From Phycisphaerae bacterium (GTDB lineage: Bacteria > Planctomycetota > Phycisphaerae > Sedimentisphaerales > Anaerohalosphaeraceae), in NCBI GenBank assembly GCA_018052735.1, contig JAGPMT010000001.1, positions 1 to 64,000 of the forward strand: DNA of 64,000 bases, read 5' to 3'. The translations under genes were made by a program, and so were the position numbers. The notes under the pieces were generated by a model. It made no database searches. It was not told the DNA's origin and was given only the letters and a program-made list of their open reading frames with translations. Every line of letters begins with the position of its first letter. The stretch's first letter is position 1. Shown in pieces: positions 59,242 to 64,000 of this stretch.

Positions 59242-61218
59242 TTACAGGATGTCCATCAGATTGGACAGGGATGTTTTAATTGTATTGAGATACTGCGCCA
59301 TTGCCTGAAACATTTGCTCAAAGATCAACAGCTCAGCCGCCTGCTCATTGATATCCACGCCGCTGATTTCGCTTTGGCGGTTTGTCAGATCCAGCAGCAC
59401 CGTTTCGGCGGTTGTCTGCTGCGTTTGACGCACAGACAGTTCCTCTCCGATTCCGGCTGCCATCTTTCGGTAGAAATCGCTGCACGTCAGTGAATCCAGA
59501 CGGCTGAAGGTTTTATCTCTGACAGCCGCCAGACGCAGACTATTGATATTATCATGGCCGTCGGCTCCCAGCGATACGGCTATCTGACGGGGATTTTCTT
59601 CGATCCGTCTGGAGACGGCCATGTCGGCGGCTGATGTGCCGGTAAAAAAGACGTTTAATCCGGCAGCGGCAAGAAAACCGGAAGAGTCGCTGTCGGCCAA
59701 AACATCTATGCTGAAACTGTCGCCGCTGCTTTCGGACAGACTGCCGACCGACAATGCAACGGTCAATCCATTGCCCAGTTCGAGGGGTTTTCCGGCTGCA
59801 TAGCCGGCCCCTATATTCAGCACAGTCAGCAGGTCGCCGCTGCCATCCCGGCTGCGAACCTCAAGCTGAAGACTGCCGCTGCCGACGCTGCCGTCCCCCC
59901 TGACTGTAAACCGCAGCGTATCGTTTTCTGTACCTGTATAAATGCCTGCCACAGCAACAGAGGGGGCAGAAACATCGGCAAAAGAAACCATGGTTGGTTC
60001 CGGCAAGGCGCCGGGCAGAAAATCAAATGTATAATTGGAATCCGCCTGAATCCAAAGCTGGTTGAGTGAGTTTACCGATGCCCTTAAACCGGGGATCAAT
60101 GAGATGGATGCTGCTACATCATTCAATGTGCCGGAGGCCGCATTGACTGTTATGGCATGCCGGCTGACCTGACCGGAGACTGTATTGGACAGCCGAATAT
60201 AAAATGTGCCGTCGGTAACACAGCCGATATCGGATAATTGATCACTTTTCAGGGAAATCCCGCTCAGCTCGGTAAAGGAGCCGGCCGAGCCGATTCCTGC
60301 TGCATGGTATTGATTGATTTGCTGAATAATGGAGTTAGCCAAACAATTCAAATCTTCTTGAATACCGGCGACAATTCTGTTATGAAGGGTCAGCAGCCCT
60401 CCTACCGTTCCGCCTTCGATGGCGGTCGTATAGGTGGAAGCTCCCAGAATGGAAATACCCAATCGGCCTGTGTCGGCATAACCGGCTTCGATGCGATTGG
60501 CGCTGGCGCCGGTAACCAGAGGCAGGCCGCCTGAACTGACATCTATCACGCCATTTTCGCGTTCGATGGTCTCAACAGCAATCAGCTCGGCCAGTCTGGC
60601 AATATACCGGTCGCGCTGATCGCTGATGCTGTTGGCATCTCCGCCGACCATTTTAATACGTTCGATTTGGCTGTTCAGTTCTGCCACTTGGGAGGTCAGC
60701 AAATTGATAGTATCGGCACAGGTTTCAGCCTGAAATTTCAGACGGCTTTTCATATCCGTCAGCATCTGTCCCAGATACCGAAATTGGCCCGCCAAGGTCT
60801 GGGCGGCACTAACCGTCTGATTCTGCCAGATACTCTCAGAAGGATGGGCGCTGAGGTTCTGCAGGGATGTAAAAAAATTATCCATAGCTGCATTTAAGCC
60901 GCTTTCTTCATCGGCAAATTCCCCAAATGCCGCTTCGATAGTCCCCAAAGCAGATGTCTCCTGTGACAGCGACGCCAACACGGAACGCTGACGCAGCAGC
61001 TCCTGCTCCAGCAGCGTATCAATTATCCGTGTAATGCCCTCCACATTGACGCCGCCGATGAAAACGGTGCTTCCCGGATTTTGGGAGAATGCCGGCGATA
61101 ATTCCAGCCGCTGACGATGGTATCCCTCGGTAGCGGCATTAGCAATGTTGTTGCCAATGGCTTCAAACGCCCGCTGGGCAGCTGTCAGGCCACTGAGGCC
61201 TATCGAATAATTGGTCAT
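59242..61218 (-). CDS. flgK: Hook-filament junction protein FlgK
   Basis: The first junction protein after the hook. The N-terminus reads YSIGLSGLTAAQRAFEAIGNNIANAATEGYHRQRLEL (rod/hook signature NNIANAATEGYHRQR), and the C-terminus DINEQAAELLIFEQMFQAMAQYLNTIKTSLSNLMDIL closes the D0 helix. The middle, about 500 residues, is beta-rich with Gly/Ser. At 658 residues it is long but within range. The ATG is 16 bases after flgN. Confidence 0.95.
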   Translation of the reverse strand: MTNYSIGLSGLTAAQRAFEAIGNNIANAATEGYHRQRLELSPAFSQNPGSTVFIGGVNVEGITRIIDTLLEQELLRQRSVLASLSQETSALGTIEAAFGEFADEESGLNAAMDNFFTSLQNLSAHPSESIWQNQTVSAAQTLAGQFRYLGQMLTDMKSRLKFQAETCADTINLLTSQVAELNSQIERIKMVGGDANSISDQRDRYIARLAELIAVETIERENGVIDVSSGGLPLVTGASANRIEAGYADTGRLGISILGASTYTTAIEGGTVGGLLTLHNRIVAGIQEDLNCLANSIIQQINQYHAAGIGSAGSFTELSGISLKSDQLSDIGCVTDGTFYIRLSNTVSGQVSRHAITVNAASGTLNDVAASISLIPGLRASVNSLNQLWIQADSNYTFDFLPGALPEPTMVSFADVSAPSVAVAGIYTGTENDTLRFTVRGDGSVGSGSLQLEVRSRDGSGDLLTVLNIGAGYAAGKPLELGNGLTVALSVGSLSESSGDSFSIDVLADSDSSGFLAAAGLNVFFTGTSAADMAVSRRIEENPRQIAVSLGADGHDNINSLRLAAVRDKTFSRLDSLTCSDFYRKMAAGIGEELSVRQTQQTTAETVLLDLTNRQSEISGVDINEQAAELLIFEQMFQAMAQYLNTIKTSLSNLMDIL

Positions 61219-61234
61219 GGGTCAGTTTCCTTAC

Positions 61235-61762
61235 TCAACATCGCGCATCCATAAACAGGGTCCCTGTCTGCCGTTCGGCTGTACCGGTAGATTGGTAGGT
61301 TTTTGATTCAGCACAGCCGGTTCCGAGCAGGTTTGCCAACAGCATCCGGTTCAACCGGGCGCAGTCGGCTAAAAGCATTTGCACTCCGGCATATTCCCGC
61401 CTCAGAAGATCCGTCAGCGTTTGAAGCTTTACCCTCCGTTCGAGAAGCCGTGTTCGTTTGTCAGGCGGCAAATGGGCTGCGATATCCGACAGTGTCATTA
61501 CATCGGATGGACAACCGAGCAGAAGGCCTATTTTTCGGCAAATTGCCTGCCGCTGAGATTCATTCTTGCGATAGCGGATGTATTCGGTTCGTATTGTCTG
61601 CAGCATCTGTTCCAGCGGCTGGTACCGATGCTTGATAACCAGACAACGTAGTTCGCCAAGCCGTAATATTGTATTTTCAAGATATTCAATATCCGCGTCC
61701 AGCACAGCCAGCAGGCGGCCTATGCAGTTATCCAGTTCTGTCGCATATAGATCCGAATTCAT
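61235..61762 (-). CDS. flgN: FlgN-like chaperone for FlgK/FlgL
   Basis: A 175-residue helical protein (CIGRLLAVLDADIEYLENTILRLGELRCLVIKHRYQPLEQMLQTIRTEY, then RRVKLQTLTDLLRREYAGVQMLLADCARLNRMLLANLLG) of FlgN type, which escorts FlgK and FlgL to the exporter. The position right before flgK strengthens this otherwise weakly conserved call. It starts with an ATG that overlaps the flgJ stop as ATGA. No flgM is found between it and flgJ. Confidence 0.78.
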   Translation of the reverse strand: MNSDLYATELDNCIGRLLAVLDADIEYLENTILRLGELRCLVIKHRYQPLEQMLQTIRTEYIRYRKNESQRQAICRKIGLLLGCPSDVMTLSDIAAHLPPDKRTRLLERRVKLQTLTDLLRREYAGVQMLLADCARLNRMLLANLLGTGCAESKTYQSTGTAERQTGTLFMDARC

Positions 61763-62103
61763 AGACGATTATCCATTTCTTTAATGTCCCCCTTCCTGCT
61801 GTCCATATTCTCCAACGACTGAACAATCTCTTTCCATAAACCGATGCCTCCCTTTGCGGCCGCATCGCGGGCCAGATGCATCTGGAATAATCCCTGAATC
61901 TGTGGGGCTGTACTATCCTGTTCCAAACCCCATTCGCCGATGGTTTTTTGCATTTCTTCAAGCAGTTTTTCGATAAAAACCGATTCAAAATCCCGGGCAA
62001 ACTGTTCTTTTTGTATTTGGGATGTTTGACGAAGACTGTCTGTCTCTGTCAGGGGCACCGGCGAGCGGGTGCTGTTGCTTAAAGGCAGTGGATTCATGGG
62101 CAT
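61759..62103 (-). CDS. flgJ: Rod-binding protein, FlgJ N-terminal type
   Basis: A 114-residue rod-binding (FlgJ N-terminal) protein: FARDFESVFIEKLLEEMQKTIGEWGLEQD, then IQGLFQMHLARDAAAKGGIGLWKEIVQSL. It has no muramidase domain, so peptidoglycan opening must rely on another enzyme, as in many phyla with a split FlgJ. It sits 7 bases after flgI and overlaps flgN. Confidence 0.88.
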   Translation of the reverse strand: MPMNPLPLSNSTRSPVPLTETDSLRQTSQIQKEQFARDFESVFIEKLLEEMQKTIGEWGLEQDSTAPQIQGLFQMHLARDAAAKGGIGLWKEIVQSLENMDSRKGDIKEMDNRL

Positions 62104-62110
62104 CCTCCGG

Positions 62111-63217
62111 CTACATAATTTCCAAGTTCGCCTGCAGAGCGCCGGCCTTTTTCAGGGCATTAAAAATTGCAATCATATCGCGCGGCGTGGCACCGATGGC
62201 ATTGAGCGCCTTGGCTAATTCTTCCACTGTTACCACGCGGGGCATCGGTACCAGATACCCGTCGGACTCCTCAACACCCAGCAGTGTTTCATTGACAACC
62301 TGAGTGGTGGCCCCTTCGGTAAACGGCGCCGTCGGCTGGGAGACATTCTGCTGCTCCTTGACTTTTATAACCAGTCCGCCCTGTGAAATTGCGACAGCAG
62401 AAATACCAACATTTTTACCGACCACAATGGTACCGGTGCGTTCATTAATCACAACCACTGCAGGCGTGTCAACAGCCACTTCAAGCTGTGTTATATCCAC
62501 AATAAAACCCCCGATTTCCGCAGTGCCTATAAAAGAGGGAATAGCCACACGGACAGTTCCTGCATCAGCCGTAACCGCACAATTGGGGTATTTTTCGTTG
62601 ATAGCCCGGCTGATATTCTCAGCCGTCGTAAAATCAGAATTCCGCAGATTCAGGGTGATAAAGCGGTTTCCGGAAACAGATTCCACAAAGCTGGCTACCT
62701 CTGCCCGCTCGACGATCGCCCCGCCGGGAATCCGCCCGACGGTTGGATGATTCTTTGTAATCGAGGCATTTTCTCCAGCCGCTGACCAGCCGCCGATAAA
62801 TACTGTCCCGCGCGCAACGGCATACACTTGTCCATCAGCGCCGTACAATTCCGTCATCAGCAGTGTCCCGCCCTGCAGATTTTTAGCATCGCCGATAGAC
62901 GAAACATCGACATCCAGACGGGATCCTTCACGAGCAAACGGCCCTAATTCTGCTGTTACAGACACAATGGCAATATTGCCGCTTTTGAGATCGTTGGACG
63001 AAAACACCAGACCGGACCGCCGGAGGATATTTGTCAGCATCTGACGCGACGGGAGCGTACTGTCGCCCGTATTGGCCAGACCCACCACCAAACCGATGCC
63101 TTCCAGCGTATTGCCTCGAATTCCCTGAATATCGACGATATCCTTGATGCGTTCGGCCCCGGCTGGTGAAACCAGAGTCGTCCCTATCAGCAAAACTGTT
63201 ATCATCTGAAGTTTCAT
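62111..63217 (-). CDS. flgI: Flagellar P-ring protein FlgI
   Basis: FlgI forms the periplasmic P ring around the rod. A signal peptide (MITVLLIGTTLVSPAGA) precedes RIKDIVDIQGIRGNTLEGIGLVVGLANTGDST, GPFAREGSRLDVDVSSIGDAKNLQGGTLLMTEL and VVINERTGTIVVGKNVGISAVAISQGGLVIKV. The C-terminus (VEELAKALNAIGATPRDMIAIFNALKKAGALQANLEIM) is the usual one. At 368 residues it is normal. It is 23 bases after flgH. Confidence 0.96.
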   Translation of the reverse strand: MKLQMITVLLIGTTLVSPAGAERIKDIVDIQGIRGNTLEGIGLVVGLANTGDSTLPSRQMLTNILRRSGLVFSSNDLKSGNIAIVSVTAELGPFAREGSRLDVDVSSIGDAKNLQGGTLLMTELYGADGQVYAVARGTVFIGGWSAAGENASITKNHPTVGRIPGGAIVERAEVASFVESVSGNRFITLNLRNSDFTTAENISRAINEKYPNCAVTADAGTVRVAIPSFIGTAEIGGFIVDITQLEVAVDTPAVVVINERTGTIVVGKNVGISAVAISQGGLVIKVKEQQNVSQPTAPFTEGATTQVVNETLLGVEESDGYLVPMPRVVTVEELAKALNAIGATPRDMIAIFNALKKAGALQANLEIM

Positions 63218-63240
63218 ACGGCGTTAAACTCCCTGTGCGG

Positions 63241-63855
63241 TTAGAACGGCCATAGTACATCGAGGATGCGTGCAAGCCAGCCGGGCTTGTTGTAGGGCGC
63301 AGCTACTCCTTTGTATTTGGCGATGATATTGAAGTTGGCCACCCGCTTGCTGTCTACGGTATTGCTGTAGGAAATATCGCTGGGCCTTACAATCCCGCTG
63401 ACTTCAATCTCCTGAATGTCATCTGAAATATTGCGCTTGCAGGTACCGTTGACGACCAGATTCCCGTTGGGCATTATATCGACGACTACGACGGTAATAT
63501 TGTCAAAAAAGGCCCGCTTGTTTTTGCTGTCTGCCTCACTTTCAAACGTATTGGTATAAGTGGTGCCGCTGCCGAAATTGACAGCCGGGATGCTGGTCAG
63601 GATATGCTCGACCCCAATTTTGCCGTCAAACTGATTATTGCGGGAGGTTGTCCGGGACATCTCCCGTTCGGATGTATTGGTCATGTTGCTGGTTTCATTG
63701 ATAACAATCGTCAAGACATCTCCAATTTTTCGGGCTACATCGTCGGCATAAATATTTTTGGCATTGGCGTCTTTTCTGGCCCAGATGGAACCGCCTTGAA
63801 CGGCATTGACCGCAGCCAGCAGGAAAAGAAAAATCTGATTTATTTTCTGATTCAT
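63241..63855 (-). CDS. flgH: Flagellar L-ring protein FlgH without lipobox
   Basis: FlgH forms the L ring in the outer membrane. The core IGDVLTIVINETSNMTNTSEREMSRTTS, KRAFFDNITVVVVDIMPNGNLVVNGTCKRNISDDIQEIEVSGIVRPSDISYSNTVDSKRVANFNIIAKYKG and the end PGWLARILDVLWPF are canonical. The N-terminal signal (IFLFLLAAVNAVQGGSIW) has no cysteine, so it is not lipidated, unlike the proteobacterial lipoprotein. AAAGGAGAC precedes the ATG. The flgA stop is 12 bases upstream. Confidence 0.93.
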   Translation of the reverse strand: MNQKINQIFLFLLAAVNAVQGGSIWARKDANAKNIYADDVARKIGDVLTIVINETSNMTNTSEREMSRTTSRNNQFDGKIGVEHILTSIPAVNFGSGTTYTNTFESEADSKNKRAFFDNITVVVVDIMPNGNLVVNGTCKRNISDDIQEIEVSGIVRPSDISYSNTVDSKRVANFNIIAKYKGVAAPYNKPGWLARILDVLWPF

Positions 63856-63867
63856 TTTGTCTCCTTT

Positions 63868-64000
63868 TCAGAAAACAGGTTCGACCGTTCCATCCTCGTT
63901 AACCTTGGCCAGAATGATTATTTTTGAATTGACATTCTGTACTTTGATCAAAGCTCCCGCTGCGCCATCCTGAAGCGCTTTTCCGCTGGCCGTTGCGGTA
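63868..64000 (-). CDS. flgA: FlgA P-ring chaperone, C-terminal part only
   Basis: 44 codons of an incomplete gene enter from the right window edge and end with TGA at 63868-63870: TATASGKALQDGAAGALIKV, then QNVNSKIIILAKVNEDGTVE. This matches the FlgA/SAF C-terminus (GxALxxGxxGDxIxVxNxxSxxxVxGxVxxxGxVxV), the periplasmic chaperone for P-ring assembly. Its 5' end lies outside the window. It is followed 12 bases later by flgH, in the usual flgA-flgH-flgI order. Confidence 0.8.
   Translation of the reverse strand, partial: TATASGKALQDGAAGALIKVQNVNSKIIILAKVNEDGTVEPVF

Noticed and set aside
1-64000. CRISPR arrays, insertion sequences, prophage or integrative-element ends
   Set aside because: I saw no regularly spaced repeats, transposase or integrase genes, or terminal inverted repeats.

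Overview
The window looks like a chromosomal segment of a flagellated, polysaccharide-degrading planctomycete, most likely of class Phycisphaerae. The grounds are short dockerin-like C-termini on secreted proteins, a PEP-CTERM protein, a pseudopilin with an H-X9-DG motif, a DUF4954 protein, and many secreted lyases and glycosidases without any SusC/SusD pair. This placement is inferred from gene content and family knowledge; there is no rRNA gene to confirm it. No insertion sequence, CRISPR array or prophage was seen.

Layout. (1) 1-10.6 kb is housekeeping: nadD, a tiny lysine-rich DNA-binding-like protein with its own promoter and terminator, a UvrC lacking its C-terminal helix-hairpin-helix domain, tRNA-Gln(CTG), a tRNA-dihydrouridine synthase, a DUF4954/SIS pair, an SO_0444/ArsP-like metal permease, a small Cys-rich Rho-N-like protein, and a secreted formylglycine-enzyme-like protein. 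(2) 10.8-35.6 kb is a carbohydrate locus. One leftward operon encodes a heparinase II/III-type lyase, a GH3 enzyme and a sodium/solute symporter. A second, much longer leftward series (34.2 to 18.5 kb) encodes a dockerin-bearing VCBS/PKD protein, a PEP-CTERM protein, a pseudopilin, a dockerin-bearing putative CAZyme, a 1524-residue protein with two lyase modules, a GH127 relative without its catalytic barrel, GH97 and GH28-like enzymes. Two paralogous LacI-family regulators lie in the locus, one between the operons and one at the far end; each has a palindrome in AT-rich DNA upstream. (3) 36.0-64 kb is a flagellar cluster: an unusual FlhA-like/ATPase-like fusion, fliS-fliC-fliK leftward, then flgB-flgC-fliE-fliF-fliG-fliH-fliI-fliJ-motE-like-motA-motB-motB2 and fliO-fliP-fliQ-fliR-flhB rightward, then fliD, two small genes, flgL-flgK-flgN-flgJ(rod binding)-flgI-flgH and the end of flgA leftward.

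How it works together. The lyases and glycosidases would depolymerise a uronic-acid-containing, probably branched glycan outside or in the periplasm. The symporter and GH3 enzyme would take up and finish the products, and the LacI proteins would sense a sugar. Strong intercistronic hairpins lie on both sides of the PEP-CTERM gene and suggest differential mRNA stability within the long operon. In the flagellar region I read three sigma-54 type promoters (fliK, flgB, fliO) and two sigma-28 type promoters (fliC, fliD), matching an early/late flagellar hierarchy. The items most worth follow-up are the FlhA-like fusion, the lyase/pilin/PEP-CTERM locus with its barrel-less GH127, the repeat domain inserted in FliD, and the A6 run that breaks the lysine-rich mini-protein.
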